A DNA stretch of 64,000 nucleotides, taken from NCBI GenBank assembly GCA_027484445.1, contig JAIXSY010000007.1:62001-126000 (forward strand). Reading direction: 5' to 3'. The translations under genes and the position numbers were made by a program. Positions 16,837 through 26,206 of this stretch are shown in pieces. Source of the stretch: Verrucomicrobiaceae bacterium (GTDB lineage Bacteria; Verrucomicrobiota; Verrucomicrobiia; Verrucomicrobiales; Verrucomicrobiaceae). Within the stretch, counting starts at the first letter, position 1. Each line of letters starts with the position of its first letter. The notes under the pieces were generated by a model, which was not told the DNA's origin, did not search any database, and saw only the letters and a program-made list of their open reading frames with translations.

Positions 16837-18207
16837 ATGGCGAAACTAGTAATCATAGATGACGAGGCCGCGATCCTTGAGCTGATGAGCAAGCTCTGCC
16901 GCGCGGCAGGCCACACGGTTTTCGGCTGCACGTCTGGCATGGATGGCATGAGTGCCATCCGCTCCCAGCAGCCCGATCTGGTGATCGTGGACCTGCGAAT
17001 CGGCGATGTCAGCGGCCTGGACCTCGTCAGCATGTGCCGTGAGCAGTTCCCGGAGACGGCAGTGATCATGGTCACGGGTCATGGCAGTGTCGAGACAGCG
17101 GTGGAGGCCATGCGCCTCGGGGCCTTCGATTACCTGACAAAGCCTTTCGATCTGGGAGATCTGATCAAGACCGTGAATCATGCCCTGGCCCGCAATGGCA
17201 ATGCTGCGACTCAGCCCGTGGCGGCTCCAGCTCCGGCGGCAGTGCGCAGCAGCTCAGCCTCAAAGTTGATTGGCCATAGCGATGCCATCCAGCGCATCTT
17301 TGAGATCGTGCGGCGCGTCGCTGACAATGACAGCCCCGTTTTGCTGGAAGGGGAATTCGGGGTCGGCAAGCACATGGTGGCGCGTGCCATGCACGAGGCC
17401 AGCCGTCGCAGCAATGCGCCGTTCAAGGAGCTGCAATGCAGTGCGCTGCCAGAAGAGACCCTGGAGGGTGAGCTTTTCGGCCATGGTGGCAGCCCGCAAT
17501 CGGGGATCTTCAGTCGTGCAGGAGGTGGCACGGTGCATTTGGCGGAGATTCACGTCCTGCCCGCACGCATCCAGGCGCAGTTGAACACCTTCCTGGACGA
17601 ATCCATGGCCCGCCGCAGTGCCTGGAACCCGAACGCGAACGACTTCCGCCTCGTGGTCAGCACCACGATCTGCCTGGAGGAAGCCTCGAAAAAAGGGCAT
17701 TTCCGTGAGGACCTGTATTACAAGCTCTCCGTCGTGCCGCTAAAGATCCCACCGCTGCGCGACCGCCGTGTGGACATCAAGCCGCTGGTGGAGCACTTCC
17801 TGAAAGACCTGGCGGAACGCACCGACAGCAAGCCCAAGGGCATCGACAGCTACGCGCAGGAATTTTTGGAAAAGTATCCCTGGCCGGGAAACATCTCCGA
17901 ACTGCGCAATGCGGTCGAGCGCGCCTGCGCCTTTGCGGAGGGCGACCGCATCCGCCCCAGTGATCTGCCGACCAAAGTCACGCAACAGGTGGAGGTGCCC
18001 TCTTCCCACGTCAATGGCGCCACCACGCAGCTGCCCATCGGCTCCACGCTGGATGATTTCATCCGTGGCCAAGAGCGCCTCTTCATCAACGAAACGCTGA
18101 AGTACAACAACGGCTCTCGGGAAAAGACCGCTTCCATGCTCGGCGTCAGCATTGCCACGCTGTATCGGAAGATGGGCCTGAATCAGGAGCGCAAAACCAC
18201 CGCTTGA
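16837..18207 (+). CDS. NtrC-family response regulator with degenerate AAA+ core
   Basis: The 456-residue protein has a receiver domain (acidic pocket IIDDE, phosphoacceptor Asp52, Lys102 in LTKPF), a central AAA+ domain, and a C-terminal Fis-type helix-turn-helix (about 421-448). Walker A is GEFGVGKHM (172-180) and the arginine-finger region FREDLYYKLSVVP is intact. The sigma-54-contacting GAFTGA loop after ELFGH (212-216) is missing and replaced by GGSPQSG. Walker B reads HLAEI with Ala236 where Asp is expected. It probably cannot hydrolyse ATP or open sigma-54 promoters, and may act as a plain phosphorylation-controlled DNA binder. Confidence 0.88.
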   Translation: MAKLVIIDDEAAILELMSKLCRAAGHTVFGCTSGMDGMSAIRSQQPDLVIVDLRIGDVSGLDLVSMCREQFPETAVIMVTGHGSVETAVEAMRLGAFDYLTKPFDLGDLIKTVNHALARNGNAATQPVAAPAPAAVRSSSASKLIGHSDAIQRIFEIVRRVADNDSPVLLEGEFGVGKHMVARAMHEASRRSNAPFKELQCSALPEETLEGELFGHGGSPQSGIFSRAGGGTVHLAEIHVLPARIQAQLNTFLDESMARRSAWNPNANDFRLVVSTTICLEEASKKGHFREDLYYKLSVVPLKIPPLRDRRVDIKPLVEHFLKDLAERTDSKPKGIDSYAQEFLEKYPWPGNISELRNAVERACAFAEGDRIRPSDLPTKVTQQVEVPSSHVNGATTQLPIGSTLDDFIRGQERLFINETLKYNNGSREKTASMLGVSIATLYRKMGLNQERKTTA

Positions 18208-18227
18208 GCCAGCTATCGCCTCGTTCG

Positions 18228-19229
18228 TTAGGCCACCAGTGGCAGATTCGGATCCACATCCGCCTCCAGGGGCGAGGTCTGACCACGCTGAAACCGCTGT
18301 GCTGCCGTGTAGGCGATCATCGCTGCATTGTCCGTGCTGAGGTCTGGGCGCGCCAGCAGCAGCGTCAGCCCTTCCTGCGTGCAGCGCTGCTGTAGCTTCG
18401 CCCGCAGGCCACGGTTGCAGCTCACGCCACCGCTCACCGTCACCAGCGTCTCGCCCGTCAGCCGCGCGGCCAGCACCAGCTTCTCCACCAGCACCTCGCA
18501 GATCGCCTCCTGCACGCTCGCGCAGACATCCGCTAGGGCGCTCGGATCACTCAGGTTCAGCTTCGGCAGCTCATACAATACCGCCGTTTTGAGGCCGCTG
18601 AAGCTGAACTCCAGGCTGCGCCCATCCAAGAAACTGCGGGGAAAAGCGTGTGCACCTGGCCGACCCAGCGCCGCGCGTTGATCGATCTCCGGTCCGCCAG
18701 GGTAGGGCAGGCCGATCATCTTGGCGATTTTGTCAAAAGCCTCCCCTGCCGCGTCATCGCGCGTGCGGCCTAGGAGACGGTAGGCACCGACCGCGGTCAT
18801 GTGGATCAGCAACGTGTGCCCGCCGCTTACGATCAGTGCCACGCAGGGCCGCGGTGGGCCATGGCCTGCCATGAAAGGAGACAGCAGGTGCCCCTCCATG
18901 TGATTCACGGCCAGAAAGGGCTTTTTTTCCGCCACTGCCAGCGCCTTCGCCAAGCTGGTGCCGATGAGCAAACTGCTGACCAGACCTGGCCCACTTGTCG
19001 CCGCAAAGGCCTGCACTTGCCCCAGCGTCACGCCTGCCTGCGTCAGCACCTGCTCCACCAGCGCCCGCGCGTGCAAGATGTGATTCCGCGAAGCCACCTC
19101 TGGCACCACGCCCCCGTAGCGCCGGTGGATCTCGATCTGCGAGGCTACCGCCGCCGCCAACACCTCACCCTCCGCTGTGCAGAGCGCTGCCGCCGTTTCA
19201 TCGCAGGAAGATTCGAGAGCCAAGATCAT
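18228..19229 (-). CDS. tsaD: tRNA N6-adenosine threonylcarbamoyltransferase
   Basis: TsaD transfers threonylcarbamoyl to A37 of tRNAs reading ANN codons, working with TsaB and TsaE. The 333-residue protein opens with ILALESSCDETAAAL and carries the metal-binding HMEGH (His110 and His114), IVSGGHT, and VSGGVSCNRGLR near the C-terminus. I chose the MILALESS start; a 22-residue upstream extension is in frame but absent from the family. tsaB and tsaE are not in the window. The gene is convergent with the response regulator. Confidence 0.95.
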   Translation of the reverse strand: MILALESSCDETAAALCTAEGEVLAAAVASQIEIHRRYGGVVPEVASRNHILHARALVEQVLTQAGVTLGQVQAFAATSGPGLVSSLLIGTSLAKALAVAEKKPFLAVNHMEGHLLSPFMAGHGPPRPCVALIVSGGHTLLIHMTAVGAYRLLGRTRDDAAGEAFDKIAKMIGLPYPGGPEIDQRAALGRPGAHAFPRSFLDGRSLEFSFSGLKTAVLYELPKLNLSDPSALADVCASVQEAICEVLVEKLVLAARLTGETLVTVSGGVSCNRGLRAKLQQRCTQEGLTLLLARPDLSTDNAAMIAYTAAQRFQRGQTSPLEADVDPNLPLVA

Positions 19230-19313
19230 GAGGGAAGATGAAAAGATGAAGAATGAGGCATGAAGAGCGAGAACCAAGAAACGAGAATGAGGCATCAGGT
19301 TCTCACCCCGCCT

Positions 19314-20321
19314 CTACATGCCCGCCATCAGCTGCACAAAGCGCAGGCCCTCCACGGTCAGCTTGCCGCTGTTGCTGACCAGGCCGCGGGTGCGGTAGTA
19401 CATGGGGATCGTGCTTTTGCCCAGCCAGGACAGCTCTGCGCCACCCGTCGGGACGGGGCTGGGCGTCACCGTCAGCGGCAGGCCCCAGGCATTGCAGCGG
19501 ATCTTCCAGCTCGGCGGGCGGCCCGCCATCGCCGCCGACAGCAGCCAGGGGTAGCGCTGCAGCAGCTCCATGCGGGCCGAGCCCGGCACCGTCACCTCAA
19601 ACTGCGCCGCGCTTTGCTTCAGCCATGCTGCCACCGAAAGCATCGGTTGCCGCGCCTGGGCCAGGTACAGCGCCTGTAGATCCAGACCTAGCAGATTCAT
19701 CCCATTGTAAAGGCCATGGTGGTTCGGCGTGCGAAAGCCCTGCTGATGCCAGGCCTCAAAGTCACGCGACAGCATCACATTCAGCTCCACGTGCAGGTGC
19801 GCCCGGCGCTGGTCGATGCCACTGCCCGTGTAGCCCATGAGCGCGATCGTCTCTCCAGCGGCCACCTTTTGCCCCAAGCTCACCCGGTAGGCTCGCAGGT
19901 GCGCGTAGAGGGAGAAAAACGGCCCCTCCCCCCAGTCGTGGCGCAGCACCAGGTAGCTCCCGTAGTTGCTCTTCCCCGGCGGTGCCGTGTGCACCACCTC
20001 CCCAGGCAGGATCGCCCGCACCTCATCCAGCGGATCACCCTGCGGGTCGCGACGCAGCGGCTTCACATCCATGCCCTCGTGAAAGCGCGCGTAAGCGATG
20101 CCACCGCTTGTGCGCCGGGGATCACGCCAGAAGCCGAACTGCCCGCCCTCCCACGGATAGCTCACCTGACCCTCGAAGGTCCGGTCCACAAACTGGAAGT
20201 AGCCCGGCCCATCCCCGCGCAGCAGCGCATCATTGTCCGTCGGCAGACGGAGATCGAGCGCCGGGGCACCCCCCGTCAGCAGGAGCAGGGCAGGAAAAAG
20301 AAAGCGCAGCAGAGCAGGCAT
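19314..20321 (-). CDS. Secreted M23-family (LytM) peptidase
   Basis: The 335-residue protein has a signal peptide (about residues 1-21, ending GGAPA). The zinc-peptidase core has all four LytM ligand or catalytic residues: HxxxD in RFHEGMDV (His81, Asp85), His141 in YAHLRAY, and HxH in RAHLHVEL (His175, His177). This favours an active peptidoglycan endopeptidase in the periplasm. The region after about residue 190 is unfamiliar and may be a binding module. It is followed on the same strand by tsaD and preceded by a PL14-like gene 33 bases away. Confidence 0.85.
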   Translation of the reverse strand: MPALLRFLFPALLLLTGGAPALDLRLPTDNDALLRGDGPGYFQFVDRTFEGQVSYPWEGGQFGFWRDPRRTSGGIAYARFHEGMDVKPLRRDPQGDPLDEVRAILPGEVVHTAPPGKSNYGSYLVLRHDWGEGPFFSLYAHLRAYRVSLGQKVAAGETIALMGYTGSGIDQRRAHLHVELNVMLSRDFEAWHQQGFRTPNHHGLYNGMNLLGLDLQALYLAQARQPMLSVAAWLKQSAAQFEVTVPGSARMELLQRYPWLLSAAMAGRPPSWKIRCNAWGLPLTVTPSPVPTGGAELSWLGKSTIPMYYRTRGLVSNSGKLTVEGLRFVQLMAGM

Positions 20322-20354
20322 ACCTGCCCGCGATACCCCCAGCCTCGGCCCGAC

Positions 20355-21191
20355 TCAAGGGCGCGATTGCTCCCCAGGTCGTACCACCTGCAGACCTGTG
20401 AAGTCCGCGTGGCAGGCCCGCTGCGGAGCCCAGGAGGGATCATTGCCTCCGTGAAAGGTCTCAAAGTAGAGCCCATCCACCCCAAAAGTCGCTGCTGAGC
20501 GCCACTCCAGATCCTCGCGCATCACCACGGCGCGCTCCGCCTCTCCTGGCAAAGCGATCCATACCCGCAGGGTCCCATCTCGACGCCCCGGTGCATTCAT
20601 CCCCACCGCCAGGCGCACGCCGATGGATTTCCCCGTGGGAAAGCGAAAGTCCGGTGGAAAGGCAAAGCTCTCCCCATACTTTTCCGGCTGGTTTTTGTGA
20701 TACACATAGGCCTCGCCCCGCCCCTCCCGCCGCCACATCAGCCGTGCCGAAAAGCCATTCGACCCATCCGCTGGGCGCCCCCCGCTCACATTCTCGGGTC
20801 CCCCGCACAGGCCCGGCAGCTTCCCCCCTTTCACAAAGTCAAAGTCCGGGCTGAACCGCAGCGTGTAGCGCAGCTCTGCTACCTCTTGCCTGCCGATGGG
20901 CCAGCGCCAGCCAGCGCCACCCTTTTCCGGCCCGATCTGTCCCGGCACAAAGCCCACGCGTAGCCAGCGCACGCCCGCCTCCTCCAGTAGGCTCACGTGA
21001 CCCTCCTTCACCCCGTCTTGGAAATCACAGCCCGGCCAGTCTCGCTTCCAATCCGCCACCGCATACGGCCCCGGCACCCCTCCCAGTGTCACCACCACCG
21101 GTAGCTCACGCGCGCGCAGGCTCACGGCCCCCAGGCCCAGCCAAGAACAGATCAAAAAGACAGCGAATCGAGTCATGAAAGCAAAACGCAC
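20355..21191 (-). CDS. Secreted polysaccharide lyase family 14-like protein
   Basis: The 278-residue protein begins with a signal peptide (about residues 1-27, MTRFAVFLICSWLGLGAVSL within it). The mature part resembles the jelly-roll domain of PL14 alginate/glucuronan lyases: LRFSPDFDFVKGGKLPGLCGG, FSARLMWRREGRGEAYVYH, a Gly/Asp-rich DGTLRVW strand and YFETFHGGNDPSWA. Catalytic residues cannot be assigned by eye. It could be a glycan-binding relative without lyase activity. It shares strand and close spacing with the M23 peptidase gene. Confidence 0.6.
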   Translation of the reverse strand: MRFAFMTRFAVFLICSWLGLGAVSLRARELPVVVTLGGVPGPYAVADWKRDWPGCDFQDGVKEGHVSLLEEAGVRWLRVGFVPGQIGPEKGGAGWRWPIGRQEVAELRYTLRFSPDFDFVKGGKLPGLCGGPENVSGGRPADGSNGFSARLMWRREGRGEAYVYHKNQPEKYGESFAFPPDFRFPTGKSIGVRLAVGMNAPGRRDGTLRVWIALPGEAERAVVMREDLEWRSAATFGVDGLYFETFHGGNDPSWAPQRACHADFTGLQVVRPGEQSRP

Positions 21192-21290
21192 ACGCCGCCC
21201 AAACCTCGCGCACGATTCACATGCCAGCAGTCGCCATCTCTAAGCTCTTTGTGACCTGCCCAGCTTCCCATGCAGGCGGCGAGCAGGCAG

Positions 21291-21314
21291 GAGGGTGGAC
21301 ACTCCTGTCTGCCT
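21291..21314. repeat. Hairpin-forming intergenic repeat, copy 2
   Basis: GTGGACA-CTCC-TGTCTGC (21295-21312) is the inverse-orientation relative of the element at 6157-6182. Its arms pair using two G-U wobbles, so the hairpin shape is kept despite base changes. It lies in the 221-base gap between the PL14-like gene and the glycosyltransferase gene, in which I see nothing else. Confidence 0.55.
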
Positions 21315-21412
21315 CAATGAATCTCCAATCAGCGGGCAAAAATGCCCTGCTTTCAGAGAACTTCTGAATCCGCGCTAGTCCGGTAAAAACGGTCAGTGCT
21401 GCATGCAGCCAA

Positions 21413-22570
21413 TCAGGCGTTCGCCGCAAAGCCAATGAGCGCTTGGGCGCGTTGCAGCCAGGTGATTTCTTCGGCGCGGGCTTGGGTACGGGCGGCGGCG
21501 GCAGCGTAGGCGGCGGGGTCGTCGAGGAGCTGGAGGGTGCGGGAGACGAAGGTGTCGAGGTCGCCTTCGGGGAGGTAGATGCCGGCGTCGTCGAGCACTT
21601 CGCGCACGGAGGGAATGTCGGTGCCAAGGGCGGGGATGCCGTGGCTGAGGTAGTCTAGCGCCTTCACAGGGCAGGTGAGGTAGCGGTTGTAGTAGGTGTC
21701 GGCTAGCATGACGACGCCGAGGCTGGCGCGCTGGGCGAGCGCGGCGTGAAGTTCGGCCGGCGGGCGGAAGGGCACGGCGTGGATCCAATCGGACAGGCCC
21801 TGGCTGGCAGCGGCTTGCTGGATGTGCCGGGCGTCTTTGTCATAACCACCCCAGAACTCGGTGCGCACCTGATGGGCAGCGAGGGTGGAGGCGGCTTTGA
21901 GCAAGAAGTCTGCCCCTTTGGGCCCATGCATGTGGCCGACGTAAAAGACGGTCCGTGCCTGCCGCCGGGCTTCGACTTCGACCCCGAGGTGGGGCTTGGT
22001 GCCGAGCGGCAGGGCGATGGTGGCTTGGCGGGGAAAGAGCTGCCGGTAGCGCTTTTCCATCTCGTGCGTGATGCAGACGAGGCCGGAGAGGTGAGGGAGG
22101 AAGAGGCGCTCGAGCCACTTTTCGCGATGATCACGTAGCTTGGGGCGTTGGTCGCGCCAGCTGAGATCGGCCCAGAGGTCGTGCAGCTCATAAAAGCCGC
22201 GGATGCGTGGGCTGCGGCAGAGCCAGGCGAGGCGAGCGAGGAAGCCACACTCGCGAGTGAAGACGGCGACGTCATCATGGCGGGCCAGTTCGCGGATGGT
22301 TTGAACAGCTTGCCGATAAACGGCGCTGCTGGCGCTGCCACCGAGGCGCCCTTTCACACGTGGGATGCGGTGGACATGAAAGTGGGGCAGGGGCTGTAGG
22401 CCGTAAAAGTCCTGCAGGTCGCTGCTGATGTCGCTTTCGGTGGAGCCTGCGCCGAGGCAGAGATGGGAGGGCAGCCCGGCTGCGGCGAAGGAGTGCGCAT
22501 TATGCACGCTCATGTTCACGATGGGGCCAGGGTGCTTCCAGTCGCGTTTGTTTACCCAGACAATGGTCAT
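21413..22570 (-). CDS. Glycosyltransferase, GT4/GT1-like
   Basis: The 385-residue cytoplasmic protein has the two-domain GT-B layout. The N-terminal half ([26 protein letters not shown]) leads into [14 protein letters not shown]. The C-terminal half has [20 protein letters not shown], the [20 protein letters not shown] region, and the donor-binding stretch [27 protein letters not shown], as in GT4 enzymes. Donor and acceptor sugars are unknown. It is divergent from a UDP-xylose synthase gene 167 bases away, suggesting both serve the same exopolysaccharide or glycan pathway. Confidence 0.8.
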   Translation of the reverse strand: MTIVWVNKRDWKHPGPIVNMSVHNAHSFAAAGLPSHLCLGAGSTESDISSDLQDFYGLQPLPHFHVHRIPRVKGRLGGSASSAVYRQAVQTIRELARHDDVAVFTRECGFLARLAWLCRSPRIRGFYELHDLWADLSWRDQRPKLRDHREKWLERLFLPHLSGLVCITHEMEKRYRQLFPRQATIALPLGTKPHLGVEVEARRQARTVFYVGHMHGPKGADFLLKAASTLAAHQVRTEFWGGYDKDARHIQQAAASQGLSDWIHAVPFRPPAELHAALAQRASLGVVMLADTYYNRYLTCPVKALDYLSHGIPALGTDIPSVREVLDDAGIYLPEGDLDTFVSRTLQLLDDPAAYAAAAARTQARAEEITWLQRAQALIGFAANA

Positions 22571-22736
22571 GGGCAGTGGAGAACACGGGCAGGGCGGCGG
22601 TGCAATGAGGAAAGCAGGAACAAGGTCTGTGGCGTGTGCGCTGGGAAAACGTGGATGGAGGCGGGGTTCGTGGAGTGATTGCTTGCGAACTGGGGGAAAA
22701 GCCGCAGACTCGCCCCCCTTTCACTTCACCCTTCCC

Positions 22737-23690
22737 ATGTCTGCCCAAAAAACTGCTGTCGTCACCGGAGCTGCCGGTTTCCTCGGATCTCATCTGACTG
22801 ACCGTCTGCTGGCGGAGGGCTACCGGGTGATTGGCATGGACAACCTGGTGACGGGGAATGTGCGAAACATCGAGCACTTGGCGGGCAATCCTGATTTTGA
22901 CTTCATCAAGCACGATGTGACGAAGTTCATCTACCTGCCGGGCCGGGTGGACCTGATCTTCCACTTTGCCTCACCGGCGTCGCCCATCGATTACTTGCAG
23001 ATTCCGATCCAGACACTCAAGGTTAGCTCCCTGGGCACGCACAATGCGCTGGGCCTAGCCAAAGAGAAGGGCGCGACTTTCCTGATCGCCTCGACCAGCG
23101 AGTGCTATGGCGATCCGCTGGAGCATCCGCAAAAAGAGACCTACTGGGGGAATGTGAACCCCATCGGTCCGCGGGGTTGCTACGACGAGGCGAAGCGCTT
23201 TGCGGAAGCGATGACGATGGCCTATCACCGGGCGCATGGGCTGGACACGAAGATCGTGCGTATTTTCAACACCTATGGTCCGCGCATGAGGCTGGAAGAT
23301 GGTCGTGTCGTCCCCGCCTTCATCGGTCAGGCGCTCCAGGGCCAGCCGCTGACGGTCTTTGGCGATGGCTCTCAGACACGCAGTTTTTGTTATGTCTCTG
23401 ACCTGATCGATGGAATCTATCGCCTATCACAGAGCAATTACCATGAGCCGGTGAACATCGGAAACCCACGGGAAATGACAGTGCTACAGTTTGCGCAGGA
23501 GATTTTGAAGCACACCGGCACGGAGCTACCGATCATCCACAAAGAACTGCCAACGGATGATCCGAAGGTGCGCCAGCCGGACATCAGCCTTGCCCGCACG
23601 CTGCTCGGCTGGGAGCCGAAAGTGGCGTTTGAGGAAGGAATCAGCCGGACAGTCGCCTATTTTCGTGACTTTCTTGCAATCAAATCTTGA
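22737..23690 (+). CDS. uxs: UDP-glucuronate decarboxylase (UDP-xylose synthase)
   Basis: The 317-residue short-chain dehydrogenase-type enzyme converts UDP-glucuronate to UDP-xylose with bound [13 protein letters not shown] (11-20) is the nucleotide-binding loop. [25 protein letters not shown], the YxxxK motif in [11 protein letters not shown], and IFNTYGPRM are the hallmarks that separate Uxs from other epimerases. I chose the ATG at 22737; the long upstream extension is out of family. The leader is pyrimidine-rich without a Shine-Dalgarno motif. The divergent glycosyltransferase is a possible user of the product. Confidence 0.93.
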   Translation: MSAQKTAVVTGAAGFLGSHLTDRLLAEGYRVIGMDNLVTGNVRNIEHLAGNPDFDFIKHDVTKFIYLPGRVDLIFHFASPASPIDYLQIPIQTLKVSSLGTHNALGLAKEKGATFLIASTSECYGDPLEHPQKETYWGNVNPIGPRGCYDEAKRFAEAMTMAYHRAHGLDTKIVRIFNTYGPRMRLEDGRVVPAFIGQALQGQPLTVFGDGSQTRSFCYVSDLIDGIYRLSQSNYHEPVNIGNPREMTVLQFAQEILKHTGTELPIIHKELPTDDPKVRQPDISLARTLLGWEPKVAFEEGISRTVAYFRDFLAIKS

Positions 23691-23788
23691 TGCCGGAGCC
23701 GGTTTGAGAATAAAAACATAATTAATCACGTGCCCCCCGCGTGCGAACCACCCACCGTGCCGAAGCTGTGACCACCCCCCGTCCCACC

Positions 23789-24400
23789 ATGAAGTTGTCT
23801 TTTTCTGTCCTCGCCGCTTTGCTTTGCCTAGCCACATCCGTGCATGCGCAGTCTGGCCCTTCTGCGAAGGTAAAGATCAGTGCGCCTAAGGTGTCCAGCA
23901 TCCAGACTCCGATGTTCGAGGCTGCAAACACGCCAAACCGCAATTGGCGCCCGAAAGAATGGCTCGAATTTGATACCGAACTCGCAGTCACCCTGCCTCC
24001 AGCAGAGGGTGGCCGCAAGGGCAGCCTGGCCTCCATGACAATCAATTACTTCGTCGCGATGAACACGCAGACCAAGGATGGCAAGTACCCGATGCTAAAG
24101 GGTACCATCAACTACCTGGACATCCCAGCAGGCGAGCGCTGCCACGCGCTGGCCTACATCAATCCAGCGACGCTGCGCCGCGTGTTAGGCAAGGATGGCT
24201 TTACCAATTCCGACGTGAAGGCCGCTGCTGTGGAAATTGTGGTCGATGGTACTGTCGTGGCAGGTGAGACCACCATTCCTGGTCGCTGGTGGGAAAAAAC
24301 CGATAGCTTTGAGGTCACCGAGAACGCCGTTCTGAGCCGCAAGGAGACTCCTTTCGACATCCTCTGGGGCGACTACGATCTGCCCACCAAATCCAAATAA
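23789..24400 (+). CDS. Periplasmic Amuc_1102-like protein of the pilus cluster
   Basis: The 203-residue product starts with a signal peptide (MKLSFSVLAALLCLATSVHA) and is predicted to be beta-rich and exported. Its position immediately before the PilM-like gene, and its overall plan, match Amuc_1102 of Akkermansia, a small Ig-like-fold protein. RNWRPKEWLEFDTELAV and SFEVTENAVLSRKETPFD are candidate conserved stretches. The assignment rests mainly on gene order and size. It probably opens the pilus-like transcription unit. Confidence 0.6.
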   Translation: MKLSFSVLAALLCLATSVHAQSGPSAKVKISAPKVSSIQTPMFEAANTPNRNWRPKEWLEFDTELAVTLPPAEGGRKGSLASMTINYFVAMNTQTKDGKYPMLKGTINYLDIPAGERCHALAYINPATLRRVLGKDGFTNSDVKAAAVEIVVDGTVVAGETTIPGRWWEKTDSFEVTENAVLSRKETPFDILWGDYDLPTKSK

Positions 24401-24469
24401 GGCCTGGGTGTTCCGCCACGATCACGCGACAACGGCTCCACCGACGCCTCAGAATCAATCAATAACAGC

Positions 24470-26206
24470 ATGGCAGACAGCAAAAGCATTGCAGTCCTGA
24501 ACCTGGGTTCCCAGCGGCTTTCAGGAGCCCTCTTCTCCAAGTCGGGAGGTGACTTGGTACTCAAGAAATATGAATTCGTGGACATGGCGGGCGACCCGAC
24601 GGTGGACGCCACTCGCATTGCCCAGCTGAAAGTCAGCCTTCAGGAGCTCGCTGCTCGCTTGAAGCTGAAGTCTTCAGCCGTCTGGTATGCGGTCGCAGGT
24701 CACACGGTGTTCAGCCGTTTCGTGAAGCTTCCGCCTGTGCAGGGAGATCGTGTGGCGCAAATCGTCGAGTTTGAGGCCCGTCAAAATGTGCCCTTCCCGA
24801 TCAATGAAGTGGTCTGGGACTACGAGTTTTCTTCCGAAGGTGGCATCGAAACGGAAGTCGTTCTGGTTGCGATGAAGTCGGATGCGTTGGATGAAATCGA
24901 TGATCAAGTTGCCCTCGCAAAGATCGCGACAGCAGGTGTGGATGTCGCGCCACTGGCTCTTTTCAATGCCTTCCGCTACAGCTATCCAGATGTAGATGAG
25001 CCCGCCGTGCTGATCGACCTGGGAGCACGCTCCACAAACATGCTTTTCGTGGAAGAAGGCCGCTTCTTCATCCGCAATTTCTTGGTGGGCGGTGCCTCGA
25101 TCACGTCTGCCATTGCTAAGGAATTTGGCATCGGATTCGCTGAGGCAGAAACTCAGAAAATCCATCGCGGTTTCGTCGCCCCTGGCGGTGCCGTGCAGGA
25201 TCATGAAGATCCCGAAATTGCAGCTTTGTCGAAAGTGATCCGCAATGCTGCCTCAAATCTGCACACGCAGATCATGCGCACGATCACCTTTTACCGCAGC
25301 CAGCAGGGTGGATCGCAGCCGAAGCGTGTTTTCATCACCGGTGGCGGTGCCTTGCTCGGAAACATGGTTTCCTTCCTGGAAGAGAAGCTGAAACTACCCG
25401 TGGAAATCTTCAATCCTCTGCGCGGTGTGCAGGTGGATCGCAGCTTGAAAGCTGATGTGGCTGCGGCAGATGCTCCTTTTCTTGCGGAATTGGTAGGTCT
25501 AGCTCTGCGTTCTTCTGGTGGAGTTCCCTGCGAAGTCGAATTGGTTCCGACGAAGGTCGCCAATGCTCGCGACGCAGCTCGCCGCATGCCAATCCTGATC
25601 GTGGGCATGCTGCTGTTCTGGGCAGCTTTGGGCACTGGCGTCTTTTATTTCCAAAACACAGAGAGAGTTGTGCGTGAGAAGCTCGCTGGCATGAGCTCTG
25701 AAAATGCACGCCTGAAGAATCTGGCCACGCAGATCGCTGCACTAGAGCAGCGTCAGGGTCAGTATTCAGCTCTGAGTCAGCAGCTCGAGCAGGCCGTGGC
25801 AGAGCGCTCCTTCTGGGTTCGACTGCTGACGGACCTGAATGCCAAGTTCGAGAATGACATGATCTGGCTCACGCTCGTTGAGCCACTGAAGAACGGTAAC
25901 TCCATCACTCCTCAGCTCTTGAGTCAGGAGTCTTCCTCCGGGGAGAAAAAGGATGAGGCTACAGCGGGCAGTGCCCCTGCTTACAGCCTTCGCCTCCAGG
26001 GGTTGTATCGCAAAAATGATGAAGGAGAGCAGATCGTTTACAAGTATGCATCCGCCTTGGCCAAGCTGCCATGGTTTGAAATTGCTGACTTCGATGACAA
26101 GCGCGCGCAATACGTTAGCGCCCAAAGCGGTGTCGAGGAAGACCGCTACGCCTACACCTTCAAAATTGAGCTGCCCCTCAAGCAGAGCATGAACTTCAAA
26201 GACTGA
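24470..26206 (+). CDS. pilM: PilM-PilN fusion-like protein (Amuc_1101 homologue)
   Basis: The 578-residue protein joins two type IV pilus assembly parts. Residues 1-360 form an actin-like ATPase of the PilM group: IAVLNLGSQRLSGALF at the N-terminus, VLIDLGARSTNMLFVE as the phosphate-2 strand and VFITGGGALLGNMVSFLE as the adenosine loop. A membrane helix (about 373-394), a coiled coil (about 400-445) and a small alpha/beta domain follow, as in PilN. In standard systems PilM and PilN are separate and the PilN N-terminus docks into PilM. The stop overlaps the next start by one base. Confidence 0.8.
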   Translation: MADSKSIAVLNLGSQRLSGALFSKSGGDLVLKKYEFVDMAGDPTVDATRIAQLKVSLQELAARLKLKSSAVWYAVAGHTVFSRFVKLPPVQGDRVAQIVEFEARQNVPFPINEVVWDYEFSSEGGIETEVVLVAMKSDALDEIDDQVALAKIATAGVDVAPLALFNAFRYSYPDVDEPAVLIDLGARSTNMLFVEEGRFFIRNFLVGGASITSAIAKEFGIGFAEAETQKIHRGFVAPGGAVQDHEDPEIAALSKVIRNAASNLHTQIMRTITFYRSQQGGSQPKRVFITGGGALLGNMVSFLEEKLKLPVEIFNPLRGVQVDRSLKADVAAADAPFLAELVGLALRSSGGVPCEVELVPTKVANARDAARRMPILIVGMLLFWAALGTGVFYFQNTERVVREKLAGMSSENARLKNLATQIAALEQRQGQYSALSQQLEQAVAERSFWVRLLTDLNAKFENDMIWLTLVEPLKNGNSITPQLLSQESSSGEKKDEATAGSAPAYSLRLQGLYRKNDEGEQIVYKYASALAKLPWFEIADFDDKRAQYVSAQSGVEEDRYAYTFKIELPLKQSMNFKD

